Below, piece by piece: positions 17,537 to 26,698 of a stretch of 64,000 nt of DNA (within the stretch, counting starts at the first letter, position 1; each line of letters starts with the position of its first letter). Source of the stretch: Pseudomonas putida (GTDB lineage Bacteria > Pseudomonadota > Gammaproteobacteria > Pseudomonadales > Pseudomonadaceae). Where the stretch lies: positions 248,001 to 312,000 of the forward strand of contig NZ_MKZO01000058.1 in the NCBI RefSeq assembly GCF_001941965.1, in the 5' to 3' direction. The notes below the pieces were generated by a model that was given only the letters and a program-made list of their open reading frames with translations, did no database searches and was not told the origin of the DNA. The position numbers were made by a program, and so were the translations under genes.

Positions 17537-19087
17537 TCAGTGGGTCACGGCCTTGCAGCTTTTCAGCCAGGCGTCGGTGTCGATTTTCTGGGTTTTGAGA
17601 AACGCCTGCTGGTTGGCCCAGTGGGTGCGCAGGTAAGGCGTCAGTTCCTTGAGGTTCTTGTTGGCGGTCAGCACACCTTCGAGCACCGGCACCTGGGCGG
17701 CGATCAGCGGCTGGCCGTACAGCGAGCCGGAGTCCACCAGGGAGCTGGCGTAGTAGCGGCTGAGCTTGTGCAGGCGGTCGTTCTGCTCGTCGAGCTTGGT
17801 CTTGCGCATGCCGCAGGTCGGGTCTTCCTCGCCGGTCTTGCAGTTGGCGCTGTAGTTCTTCTGCAGGAAGTCCAGGTAGTGGCCGTCGTCGAGCATCTTG
17901 GTGCAGAGGAAGGCGCCCAGGTTGAGGCTGGCGCGGATCGCCTGGTCGCGGGCTTCCTGCTGTTGCTGGTTGCTGGCGCGCAGCTGGTTCTCGACGGTCT
18001 TGAGCTGGCCCTTGAGGGCGGCATCGTCGACGCTGGAGGCGAGGTCCTCGAGGGCCTTGACCGTGCCCTTGTCCTTGCTTTCGGCCACCGGCTGGTCGGC
18101 GCCGAGGGTGCTCCAGCTCTTCTCGATGGTCTTGACCCGCTCGCGCGAGGTCAGGGTCGGCGACACCAGGGCCAGGCGCAGGCCGTTGGTCTTCTTGCTC
18201 ACCGCGCCTTCGGCGTCGTAGTACGGCTCTTCATGGCGCGCGGCGGTGCGCAGCTCGCCCTCGGCGGTCAGGTAGTTGCCGCCACGCACCACGAAACCGC
18301 CGGCCTGGCCGTGCTGGCGGTCGAGCTTGTTCAGGCGGAAGGGCTCGAACATCATCTCGCTGGCGTTGCCGAGCATGTCGTGCAGGCCCAGCGGGTTGGG
18401 CTTGAGCAGGCCGCTCAGTTGCAACTGGCCGTTGGACGATTGCGAGCCGGCGAACCATTCATAGGCGTTCAGGCCCTCGGGCATCGGGTAGCGGCTGTCA
18501 CGGAATTCGGCGCTGCTGACCTGCAGGCCGCCACGGGCAGCGAACTCCCATTCCACCTCGGTCGGCAGGCGCAGGAAGCCCAGGGCGCCGTCTTCCTTCG
18601 GCAGCTTGGCGGCGGCATTGGCGCGCAGCCAGCGGTTGTACTTGTCGGAGGCCTGCAGGGCGTCCAGCCAGCTCACCGAGACGATCGGCAGGCGCTGCTT
18701 GTTCGATGGCGTCGGGCAGGTCTCGTCCATCAGCGCGCGGTACTGCAGCTGGGTCATCTCGTACTTGGCCATCAGGAAGTAGCGCGACTTCTCGCCCTTG
18801 GCGCTGGTGAAGCTGCCGGCGATGAAGGTCGGCCGGGTCTGCTCGACGTAGCCGTACTCGGCGCTGTCCTGGCCGATGTTGATCGGGTAGTCGTCCAGCG
18901 GGCCGGCCACCGGGATCAGCACCTTGCGGAACACCATGGCGCCATCGCAGGGCATGGGCAGGACCACATCGTCGGCGTCGGCCATCGGGTTGTAGAATTT
19001 CTCCTCCCAGGTGGCTGCATGCGCAGTCAGCAGGCAGCCCAGGGTCAATGGCGCGAGGGCCAGGCGGGCACAGGTTCTAGAGTTCAC
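17537..19087 (-). CDS. Exported SUMF1/FGE-fold protein lacking the catalytic cysteine
   Basis: A 516-residue secreted protein. A signal peptide ends AHA/ATW. Residues 60-310 follow the formylglycine-generating-enzyme fold: MAKYEMTQLQYRALM, LPIVSVSWLDAL, LRLPTEVEWEFAARGG, NPLGLHDMLGNASEMM, VVRGGNY. The segment after VVRGGNY, where true enzymes have their active cysteine, reads LTAEGELRTAARHE with none, so sulfatase activation is unlikely. The C-terminal 200 residues are helical with several cysteines. It starts at GTG 19087, overlapping the permease gene by eleven bases. Confidence 0.82.
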   Translation of the reverse strand: MNSRTCARLALAPLTLGCLLTAHAATWEEKFYNPMADADDVVLPMPCDGAMVFRKVLIPVAGPLDDYPINIGQDSAEYGYVEQTRPTFIAGSFTSAKGEKSRYFLMAKYEMTQLQYRALMDETCPTPSNKQRLPIVSVSWLDALQASDKYNRWLRANAAAKLPKEDGALGFLRLPTEVEWEFAARGGLQVSSAEFRDSRYPMPEGLNAYEWFAGSQSSNGQLQLSGLLKPNPLGLHDMLGNASEMMFEPFRLNKLDRQHGQAGGFVVRGGNYLTAEGELRTAARHEEPYYDAEGAVSKKTNGLRLALVSPTLTSRERVKTIEKSWSTLGADQPVAESKDKGTVKALEDLASSVDDAALKGQLKTVENQLRASNQQQQEARDQAIRASLNLGAFLCTKMLDDGHYLDFLQKNYSANCKTGEEDPTCGMRKTKLDEQNDRLHKLSRYYASSLVDSGSLYGQPLIAAQVPVLEGVLTANKNLKELTPYLRTHWANQQAFLKTQKIDTDAWLKSCKAVTH

Positions 19088-20297
19088 GCAGACTCTCCGC
19101 AGGTTGTATCCGGATCGCCCGCAGGGCGCCGATCAGGGCGACCAGGCCGGCGACCAGGAACGCCAGAAGCAGGGCCACCAGGCCGTGCCAGACAGTGATA
19201 TGGCAGATGAAGGTGCCGGTCGCGGCGCTGCTGCCGAGCAATTGGTCAAACAGCAGGCTGCCAAAGTAGTAACAGGCGAGGCCGCCGAGGTAGCCGGTCA
19301 GGCTCAGCACCAGCGCCTGCAGCACAACGTACCCGGCCACCGCCGGGCTGGTGAAACCGAGCAGGCGCAGCACCGCGAGGTCGCGGCGCTTGCGGTCGAT
19401 ATTGGCGAGGAAGGCGCCCACCAGCGAGGCGATGCAGCCGATCAGCGCGGCCCCGGCAATCACCCCGAAGATCAGCCCGAGCACATGGTTGATGGCCTTG
19501 ACGTTGTCGATCTCGGCCAGGCGGCTGGCGGTTTCGATGCGCTGGCCGTTGAGCCATTGTTCGAGGGGCGCGACGCTGTCGATATCCCGGGCGTAGACCC
19601 GGGCGCGGGCGTAGCCGACCTTGACCCCGTCCAGCGGCTGGCCGCTGCCGGCGCCCAGTTCGGGCACCAGATAACCGTCGCGGTAGTGCTCCAGCTGCAG
19701 CAGCAGGGCGGGGCTGACGAACGCCGCCGGGCGGGCGAAGCGCACGTTGTCGAGGACCGCGCGCACCTGCAATGTGCGCTCACCGCGTTCGTTGACTTCG
19801 TTTAGGCGGCGGCTCACCCGCAGGCGGATGCTGTCGCCGGCCTTGGCCTCCAGGCGCTGTGCGGCGCGCTCGCTGAGAATCACCTGGTCGCCTTGCAGCG
19901 CGCTCAGTTCGGTGGCGAGCAGCGGGTCGCCGGCCTGGGTGGGAATCACCTCGACGCTGTCGGCGAAGCGGCCACGGGCGCCGAGCAGGTCGGCCTGGGT
20001 GTTCAGCGAGCGGGTCTGGCCGATGGCGAAGCCGGTTTCCGGCAGCCCCCGCAGGCCTTGCAGCCAGTCCTCGCCGTAGTGGCCGCTGCTGAGCATCTTC
20101 ACTTCGAGGTTGCGCGGGTCGCTGAGCAGCTCTTGCTGCAACTGGCTGACCACCCCGTGCTTGAGGCCGAACAGCAACAGCAGCGGCGCGATCACCGCCA
20201 CCAGCGACGCGGCCATGCACAGCGAGACGTTGCGGTCGTGCCAGAGGTCGGCGAGAGACAACCGGGCGAGCAGGGCGAGGCGCTTAAACGGGTTCAA
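19077..20297 (-). CDS. FtsX/MacB-type ABC transporter permease
   Basis: A 406-residue inner-membrane protein with the MacB/LolC layout: one span at about 25-45, a large periplasmic domain at about 50-265, then three spans at about 268-292, 320-345 and 370-395. The conserved end ALRAIRIQPAESLREL is typical of the FtsX family. This class drives lipoprotein release or mechanotransmission instead of classical uptake. The start appears to be TTG at 20297, overlapping the ATPase gene by fourteen bases; no closer ATG is plausible. Confidence 0.85.
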   Translation of the reverse strand: MNPFKRLALLARLSLADLWHDRNVSLCMAASLVAVIAPLLLLFGLKHGVVSQLQQELLSDPRNLEVKMLSSGHYGEDWLQGLRGLPETGFAIGQTRSLNTQADLLGARGRFADSVEVIPTQAGDPLLATELSALQGDQVILSERAAQRLEAKAGDSIRLRVSRRLNEVNERGERTLQVRAVLDNVRFARPAAFVSPALLLQLEHYRDGYLVPELGAGSGQPLDGVKVGYARARVYARDIDSVAPLEQWLNGQRIETASRLAEIDNVKAINHVLGLIFGVIAGAALIGCIASLVGAFLANIDRKRRDLAVLRLLGFTSPAVAGYVVLQALVLSLTGYLGGLACYYFGSLLFDQLLGSSAATGTFICHITVWHGLVALLLAFLVAGLVALIGALRAIRIQPAESLREL

Positions 20298-20979
20298 AGC
20301 GTGTCTCCCCGTCAGCGTTGACCGCGCCCAGGCGCGGTAGGCCGAAGTCTTGCACCAGGGCCCAGTCGTGGGAAACCAGCAGGGCGCTCATGCCCAGCTC
20401 CGCGACCAGGTTCAGCAGCAGCTCGAACAGGCGCCGGGCGTTGTTAGGGTCCAGCGCGGCGGTCGGTTCGTCGGCCAGCAGCACCGGTGGCTCGTGGGCG
20501 ATGGCGCGTACGCAGGCAACTCGCTGGCGCTCGCCGATGGACAGGGCCTGGGGCAGCTTGTCCAGCAGCGGTTCGAGGCCGAGGGCGGCCACCGCCTTGT
20601 CCACCGCCACGCTGTGCGGCGCCAGGCCCAGCAGGCGGCGGGGCAGCAGGATGTTGTCGCGGACCTTGAGGAACGGCAGCAGCCCGCCGCTCTGCAGGAC
20701 GAAGCCCAGCTCCCGCGCGCGCAGGGCGGCGAGGGCGGTTTGCTGGTCATCGGCAAGCAATTGCGCCACGTCTTCGCGACCGGCGCCGAGGCAGTAGTGC
20801 TCCAGGCGCTCAGGCTTGAGCAGCAGGCCGATGGTTTCGAGCAGGGTGCTCTTGCCGCAGCCGCTCTCGCCGGTAATCGCCAGAATCTGGCCCGGTTGCA
20901 GTTGCAGTGCATCCAGGCGCACCGCGTGCGCCTGGGGTCCCTGTCCGCGGACCACTCTCAATCCCTTGATATCGAGCAT
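20284..20979 (-). CDS. ABC transporter ATP-binding protein, LolD/MacB type
   Basis: A 231-residue ATPase with Walker A GESGCGKST near 38-46, a signature that reads LSIGERQRV in place of the usual LSGGQ, and Walker B VLLADEP. Its size matches partners of FtsX-type permeases (LolD, FtsE). The next gene is such a permease, so the two should form one complex. The variant signature motif is worth noting; members of this subfamily often tolerate it. Confidence 0.88.
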   Translation of the reverse strand: MLDIKGLRVVRGQGPQAHAVRLDALQLQPGQILAITGESGCGKSTLLETIGLLLKPERLEHYCLGAGREDVAQLLADDQQTALAALRARELGFVLQSGGLLPFLKVRDNILLPRRLLGLAPHSVAVDKAVAALGLEPLLDKLPQALSIGERQRVACVRAIAHEPPVLLADEPTAALDPNNARRLFELLLNLVAELGMSALLVSHDWALVQDFGLPRLGAVNADGETRFEPV

Positions 20980-20985
20980 GAGCGG

Positions 20986-22941
20986 TCAGGGCATCATTTC
21001 CAGTGGCACGGGGTAGACGTTGTCGCGGCTGTCGGCGCCCGGGGCCAGGGCCACCCAGCGGTCGACATCGGCGTTGTAACGCTGGTAGTGGCGCAGCTTG
21101 GTGCCCAGGTTGCGGATGAATTTCTCCTGGGCCAGGCCGTCCCAGCCTTTCCAGGTCTCTTCGTCCAGGTTGAGCACTTCGCTGTGGTATGGCAGGTCCT
21201 CGAGGTACTCGCCGAGCACGCCGAGGTCGGCCACCTTGGTGGTCGAGCCCTGTTTCAGCTGGTTCGGGTCGGCGCCCATGGTCGCCGCCACGGAACGCAG
21301 GCGGGTGAACATCTCGGTGGGCGAGATCATGCCTTCGTTGGCCGCGTCCAGGACCTGCTTGAGCACGTCGCTGAGGTCGCTGAGCTGGGCCTTGGTCAGC
21401 AGCACGCGGACATCGGTGGTCGGCACGTTCTGCTTGATCAGGTCACGGTCGCTGATCCACGCCTGGAACACCGGCGGCGCCTGGGTGCCGGTGGTCTTGC
21501 CGAGGTAGGCCAGCTGCATGGCGTGGCCGATCAGCGCGGCGTCGTCGAGCATCTTCTGCTCGGCCGGGTCGGCCTTGGCATTGGTCGCGCTGCCGATGGC
21601 GTCCTCGCCCATGTAGGCGGAACGCACCTGCTGGGTGATCGCGCTGGCGAGGCTGTCGACCTTCTGCCCGAAGGCATTCACGTCACCGGCATTGACCGGG
21701 TAGTACAGCGAGGTGTTGGTGCCGGGGAAGTTCGACAGCACGCGGTACTGGGCTTCGGCGGCGCTGTGGTTCTTCGCCCCACTCGGGGTCTTCAGGTGCA
21801 GGGTGTAGAGGGCGACGCCCGGGTTGCTGGCCTCGATCTTCACCTGCTCGGCACCCAGGCCGGTGCTGGACAGCTTGTCGCCGCCGTCGATGGCCCCGGC
21901 GTCGGTGATCAGCACCACGTAGCGGGCGCCGAACTGGCTCCAGTCGACCTTGTCGATGGCATGCATCACGCCGGCGTAGGCATCCTCGTCGAAGACGCTG
22001 CTGGAGACCTTGGCCTGCTTGAGGTCAGCCACTTTCGCCAGGAAGTCGGCACCGTCCTTCACTGTGTTCGGGTCGGCGTACATCTTGCTGACGTACTCCA
22101 GCCCCGGCACCGCCTTGGTGCTGGAACGGAAGGCGACCAGGCCGAACTTCACCTGCTGGCCGAGGTTCTCCTTCTCCACCTGCGCGTAGACCCGCTTGAT
22201 CGCTTCGCGGGTGCGGTCGATGTACGGGTCCATGGAGATGGTCGAGTCGATGACGAACACCACCGCGGCGCTGAACGCCTTCATCTGGGTCTTGGCGCCG
22301 GCCGGGTCCGCCGGATTGGCCTTGGCGGCGCTGGCGGCGTCGGCCTTGCTCACCGAGGCGACATTCAGAATGCGCGTGCGGAAGCCTTCCTCGGTCATCA
22401 CCTCTTCGCCGCTCAGGACCGGCAGCAGGTAGAAGTTCTTCTGCAGGTCGACGAAGTATTCCGGCTCCTGGGCCAGTACGCCCGGTGCTTCCTTGCCGTT
22501 TTTCAGCTGGGCGCGGATCGGTGCCACCTGGCTGACCGGATCCGGCGCGTCGAGGACGCCTTCGAGCTGCTTGCGCTCCTTGAAGAACAGCAGGCGGTCA
22601 CGGTTGGCCGGGTTGGTGAAGGCCAGGGTCAGTTGCATCTTCCACTCGACGGTGCAGGCGCCCGGCAGCCAGCCGATGGTCTTGCCCTGGGTATCGGGCC
22701 CGACGCGCAGCCAGTCATTGCCGTCCACGGCGGAGCGTTCGTAGACGTAGAAGCGGCTGAAGGCCGGTTGCGCGGCCCCGGGTGCGCCGCCAGCCGCGCT
22801 GCTGAGTTTGCAGCTCGGGGTGGTCAGGACGCGCTGGAACAGGGTCTTCTTGCCGTCCTGCAGCAGCGGTTTGTCCGCCGCCAGCAGGGCCGGGCTCAGG
22901 CTCATGGCCAGGAGGGCGACACCGAGACCGCGCAGGCTCAT
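20986..22941 (-). CDS. Exported von Willebrand A protein resembling the PpkA C-terminal region
   Basis: A 651-residue protein with a signal peptide (ALLAMSLSPALLA/ADK). Residues about 20-200 hold a domain with EYFVDLQKNFYLLPVLSGEE. A von Willebrand A domain from about 230 has a variant metal-site motif FVIDSTISMD (DxTxS in place of DxSxS) and continues to about 440, followed by a helical C-terminus. By eye the order resembles the region after the kinase domain in type VI secretion PpkA proteins, though no kinase is present here. It overlaps the gene before by four bases (ATGA). Confidence 0.82.
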   Translation of the reverse strand: MSLRGLGVALLAMSLSPALLAADKPLLQDGKKTLFQRVLTTPSCKLSSAAGGAPGAAQPAFSRFYVYERSAVDGNDWLRVGPDTQGKTIGWLPGACTVEWKMQLTLAFTNPANRDRLLFFKERKQLEGVLDAPDPVSQVAPIRAQLKNGKEAPGVLAQEPEYFVDLQKNFYLLPVLSGEEVMTEEGFRTRILNVASVSKADAASAAKANPADPAGAKTQMKAFSAAVVFVIDSTISMDPYIDRTREAIKRVYAQVEKENLGQQVKFGLVAFRSSTKAVPGLEYVSKMYADPNTVKDGADFLAKVADLKQAKVSSSVFDEDAYAGVMHAIDKVDWSQFGARYVVLITDAGAIDGGDKLSSTGLGAEQVKIEASNPGVALYTLHLKTPSGAKNHSAAEAQYRVLSNFPGTNTSLYYPVNAGDVNAFGQKVDSLASAITQQVRSAYMGEDAIGSATNAKADPAEQKMLDDAALIGHAMQLAYLGKTTGTQAPPVFQAWISDRDLIKQNVPTTDVRVLLTKAQLSDLSDVLKQVLDAANEGMISPTEMFTRLRSVAATMGADPNQLKQGSTTKVADLGVLGEYLEDLPYHSEVLNLDEETWKGWDGLAQEKFIRNLGTKLRHYQRYNADVDRWVALAPGADSRDNVYPVPLEMMP

Positions 22942-23996
22942 GGCTTGAGTTCCTCGAAGCGTGCCTTGGCTTCGGCGTTGTTTTCATCGAAGCCGAGGAT
23001 GGTTTCGTACCAGTAGGCCGCGGTGGCGTTGTCCGGAGCCTTGAAGCACTCGCTTGGCTGCAGGTACTTGGGGTCGTACTCGCGGGCATAGGCGCTGGCG
23101 ATCTCGATATCGCCGCCCTGCGCGCGGTTGGCGTACAGGCGCTGGGCCACGCCGCAATGGTTGCTGGCCTTGGCCTGCTTGATCACTTCCAGCACCGTGG
23201 CGCTGTCCGGCTTGTTCTGGATACAGGCCTGGACGAAGGCCAGTTCAGGCTGGTTCTGCATGCTTTCCAGAGTGCACGGCGTGGCGCCGGCAGGCGCGGG
23301 TGCCGGTTCTGGTGCAGGAGTCTCTGCCACGGGAGGCTTCGCTTCCGGCGCAGGTTGATCCTTCTTGTTGAACCACCACCAGGCGGCACCTGCAGCGATC
23401 AGGGCCAGCAGCACCAGGATCACCACCGGGATCACCCAGCGATTGGATTTGGCAGGTGGAGGCGGTGGCGGTGGTGGAACCAGGCGCTCGGGCACGATTT
23501 CCGGCTCTGGTGTTGGCTCTGGCTCTGGCTCTGGTAGCGGCTCTGGTACTGGCTCCGGCTCTGGTACTGGCGCTGGTGCGGGAACCGGTGCCGGTGCTGG
23601 TGCCGGCTCAGGCGCTTTCGGCATCGGCGAGTTGAGGTCCGCCGAAGCGACCAGGGTCGGGTTCAGGCGCACCATGTGCACTTCGGTCAGGCCGGTGGCC
23701 GGCTGGTTCACTTCGATACGGAAGTTCGCCGTGCCGCTGGCCTGCAGCAGCGGGTTGATCAGGTTCGGCCCGATGCGGGTCTCGATCGCGCCGCCCTCGG
23801 CAGCGGTCATGCCGTCAAGAGGGAACCAATGGGCAACGTCGCTCCAGAGCCCGCCTTCCTGCAGGAACTTCTGGGTCTGGCTGCTTTGCAGGGAGCATTG
23901 CAGGCCCTCGCCGGAACCTTCCCAGCCGGTGATCCGCAGCACGCCATGGCCTGGCGTGTTCACGTCCAGCGGCAGCACATCAACTCTGATACCCAT
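22938..23996 (-). CDS. Proline-rich single-span membrane protein
   Basis: A 352-residue protein. An N-terminal domain (about 1-125, GIRVDVLPLDVNTPGHGVLR) precedes a long PEP-repeat linker, a polyproline run, one membrane span at about 185-208 and a second Pro/Ala linker. A C-terminal domain of about 115 residues has cysteines and a TPR/Sel1-like look (AQRLYANRAQGGDIEIASAY). The layout matches the other anchored proteins of the cluster. I prefer the ATG at 23996, six bases after the srfC-like stop; a TTG at 24005 would overlap it. Confidence 0.78.
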   Translation of the reverse strand: MGIRVDVLPLDVNTPGHGVLRITGWEGSGEGLQCSLQSSQTQKFLQEGGLWSDVAHWFPLDGMTAAEGGAIETRIGPNLINPLLQASGTANFRIEVNQPATGLTEVHMVRLNPTLVASADLNSPMPKAPEPAPAPAPVPAPAPVPEPEPVPEPLPEPEPEPTPEPEIVPERLVPPPPPPPPAKSNRWVIPVVILVLLALIAAGAAWWWFNKKDQPAPEAKPPVAETPAPEPAPAPAGATPCTLESMQNQPELAFVQACIQNKPDSATVLEVIKQAKASNHCGVAQRLYANRAQGGDIEIASAYAREYDPKYLQPSECFKAPDNATAAYWYETILGFDENNAEAKARFEELKP

Positions 23997-24001
23997 TGCA
24001 C

Positions 24002-26698
24002 TCAACTCGCTTCAAAAGTGTTGAGCAGGACGGCCAGCTGGCGCCGCTGCTCGGTAGTGATTTCCGGATCGGAGCCGCTCTTGGCGTTCTCCTTGATCAG
24101 CCAGGCCAGGCTGGACAGCCAGTCCATGTGGAAGCGCTGCTCCTGATGCGAAGGCGTCTCAGGCAAGTCCGGCAGATCGCCCACGGCCACCTTGCCGTAG
24201 AAGTCGAACACCGGGCCCTTGGTACCCAGCATGCGCGTTGGCCGCTGTTCGAGCGGTTTACCCAGCAGGCCGAACCACGACAGGAAATCGCGCATCACCA
24301 GTTGCACCTCCAGCACCTGGCGCTGCACCAACTGGTCACGACGAGCACCGCCGATGATGCGCCGGGTCACCGCCGCGTCCAGTTGTTCGAGCAGGGCCGG
24401 GCGCCGTGCGGCGCTGACCAGTTCTTCGACCAGGCCGTCCATCAGCTCGCGGGTCATGCGCAGGCTAACCAGGCGCTGGGGCTGGTTGCCGATCTCGCGC
24501 ATGTGCTTGATCCACGCCTTCAGCGCCGCACGGGCAAAGCGCTGCTCGGCGTTCAGGCGCCTGGCCAGCGGCTTGGCCGCGGGTGCTGAAGCGGGGGCCG
24601 GCGCGTCGTCGTCGCCGAAGTCGAAGTCGATCGCCGGTGCCTTGTTGGCCGGCGCGGTGAACGCCGGCTCGGTCTCGCCGGCCTCGTCTTCGTCGTCATC
24701 GACGTTGTACACACCGCTCAGGTACAGCTCGCGCAACTGCTCGGTGGGCAATTGCAGGGCGAGAATCACCTCGCTGATGACGTCGGGGTCGGCACCCAGC
24801 GGCCTGAGGAGGAGCTTGATCTTCTGCATCTTGCGCGCCAGCAGCGCCTCGAAGTCCTCTTCGCGCCAGGCGTAGAGGCCGTTGTCGAGCAGGCTGGTGC
24901 GGCACTCGTGCAGTTGCTCCTCGATGCGCGAAAGCTTGAAACCGATATCGGCGAACGGCGTAAAGCTGGAGGCGAAGCGGCTGATACCGCCGTCATTCAT
25001 GCCCATCACTGCCGCGAAGGAGGCTTCGGGCTCTTTCACATGGCGCACGATGTCCTTGTACACCTTGAACTCGGCGGTGAGCAGTTCAAGACTCTCGCCG
25101 TAATGCCCGGACACGCTGACTTCGTCGCCCTTGTCGTCGAAGTCGATGAATGCTCGGCTATGGCGTGGCTTGCGCACCAGATAGGTGTTGTTGAACGGCT
25201 GGCCGGACCAGTCCAGCATCCAGTCCTCAGTGCCAAAACGCTCGACGATGGTCATTTTCATCAGGTTTTCGCACGACTCGATGCGTAGCGGACGGCTCGC
25301 CTTTTTCAGCGATTCGTCGATCCAGATGTCCATCATGGTGATCGCCCAGATCAATCCTGGCACCCGCGCCGCACGCTCCTTTGGCGTATGGCCCTGGGTT
25401 TTCCCGATCCATTTGCTCAATACCGGGGCCACACTGACCACCTCGGCCTGTCCCTTGGCGCTGGTGCAGATCACCAGCGCGTTCATTTCCTGGGCGTCAC
25501 TGTAGCGCTCGAACAGGTAGGCCACCTTGCCGCGCACCAGCAGGTTCCAGACCGGGCTGATTTCATCCGGGTTTTGCCCGTTTGACGCGTTGCGGATGTC
25601 GCTGAAGGTGTACCGCGCGCGGTAGCCCGGGAAGTCCAGCAAGTCGACCTGGTTCACCACCTCGTCATTGGGCGGGTTGACCAGGCGGAAGGTCATTTCC
25701 ACGGTCAAGGCGGCCAGTTGGGCAACCGTGATGCCGACAGCGGACTGCACCTTGCCCTCTGTCGACGGCAGGACATTGATCGGCACATCGCGACGGGTTC
25801 CGAGCCGATTGAGGATCGTCACCGCCATGATGTTGTATCGTGCCTCTTCCGTGTCCTGGAAAAACGCGGTCAACGGGGCGTACACCTTCTCGGGATGCCC
25901 AAGCTTCTGCAGGGCACCGCCCAGCACTTCGTAGAGCTCGGTCAACAACGCCTGCTCGCCCCACAGCGGCGACAGGAGCCTGGCGCGTTGTCGCGTGCTC
26001 AAGCGCGGCGCGAGCTTGATGACCCGCGGCCAGTAGAGTTCGTCGAGCACGGCGAGGGGCCTGGTGAAGCTGCCCGAGAGGTATTCCCACAGGCTGACAA
26101 TGTCATCGCCGTCGACCCCGGGCTGCGGCAGTTCGGCCTCCTGACCTTCGAATTCGCGCAGCAGCGCGTCGATGCGCTGCGGGGTGATCTCGTATTTGGT
26201 CAAGTCGTGGTTGAAGTCTTCCCACCAGGTGTTGCCGAGAATCTTGGCCAGCTCGATTTCCCGGAGCATCTTCAGCTCGATCGGGTAGTTGGCATCCGGC
26301 GCCGGCTGCGAACGACGGCTGAAGCGGGTGACCACACCGGTCGCCTCGGCGCCACTGCCCGTGGGGTTGATGTGCTCGAGGAAGTTCAGGGTGCGGCCAC
26401 CGAAGTCGCTCTCCAGAACCCCGGCGCTGTTGGCGGCGAGCGCCGAGATCAGGTACGACTTGCCGGCCTGGGACAAGCCGAAGAAACCGACGCCCATGGG
26501 CGTCGACGCCGCGTGGCGGAGGCTCCTGGCCTGGTTGCGAGCCCTGCGCAGGCGCAGGCTCAGGTCATCGGCCTCGGCCTCGACGCTGGCGGCATTGCCG
26601 CGTACCTGCTCGATCCACTCCAGTGCCTCGCCGGCGCCCTTGTAAACGGCGCCCCAGGCATTCATCAACTGCTGCTGCTTTGGCGTAAGGTCGCTCAT
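24002..26698 (-). CDS. SrfC-like protein with P-loop GTPase-type domain
   Basis: An 898-residue cytoplasmic protein of the family annotated as putative virulence factor SrfC. Near the N-terminus GLSQAGKSYL (about 71-80) is a GxxxxGKS P-loop, and VDLLDFPGYR near 355 fits the DxxG switch motif, so a dynamin-like GTPase-type fold is likely. The rest is largely helical, with an acidic Ala/Pro linker at about 670-700. The ATG at 26698 overlaps the srfB-like stop by four bases. SrfABC was first noted as an SsrB-regulated locus in Salmonella; its biochemical role is not established. Confidence 0.85.
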   Translation of the reverse strand: MSDLTPKQQQLMNAWGAVYKGAGEALEWIEQVRGNAASVEAEADDLSLRLRRARNQARSLRHAASTPMGVGFFGLSQAGKSYLISALAANSAGVLESDFGGRTLNFLEHINPTGSGAEATGVVTRFSRRSQPAPDANYPIELKMLREIELAKILGNTWWEDFNHDLTKYEITPQRIDALLREFEGQEAELPQPGVDGDDIVSLWEYLSGSFTRPLAVLDELYWPRVIKLAPRLSTRQRARLLSPLWGEQALLTELYEVLGGALQKLGHPEKVYAPLTAFFQDTEEARYNIMAVTILNRLGTRRDVPINVLPSTEGKVQSAVGITVAQLAALTVEMTFRLVNPPNDEVVNQVDLLDFPGYRARYTFSDIRNASNGQNPDEISPVWNLLVRGKVAYLFERYSDAQEMNALVICTSAKGQAEVVSVAPVLSKWIGKTQGHTPKERAARVPGLIWAITMMDIWIDESLKKASRPLRIESCENLMKMTIVERFGTEDWMLDWSGQPFNNTYLVRKPRHSRAFIDFDDKGDEVSVSGHYGESLELLTAEFKVYKDIVRHVKEPEASFAAVMGMNDGGISRFASSFTPFADIGFKLSRIEEQLHECRTSLLDNGLYAWREEDFEALLARKMQKIKLLLRPLGADPDVISEVILALQLPTEQLRELYLSGVYNVDDDEDEAGETEPAFTAPANKAPAIDFDFGDDDAPAPASAPAAKPLARRLNAEQRFARAALKAWIKHMREIGNQPQRLVSLRMTRELMDGLVEELVSAARRPALLEQLDAAVTRRIIGGARRDQLVQRQVLEVQLVMRDFLSWFGLLGKPLEQRPTRMLGTKGPVFDFYGKVAVGDLPDLPETPSHQEQRFHMDWLSSLAWLIKENAKSGSDPEITTEQRRQLAVLLNTFEAS

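Noticed and set aside
17537..19087. True formylglycine-generating (sulfatase-activating) enzyme
   Set aside because: No cysteine is present at the expected active-site segment and no sulfatase gene is nearby.
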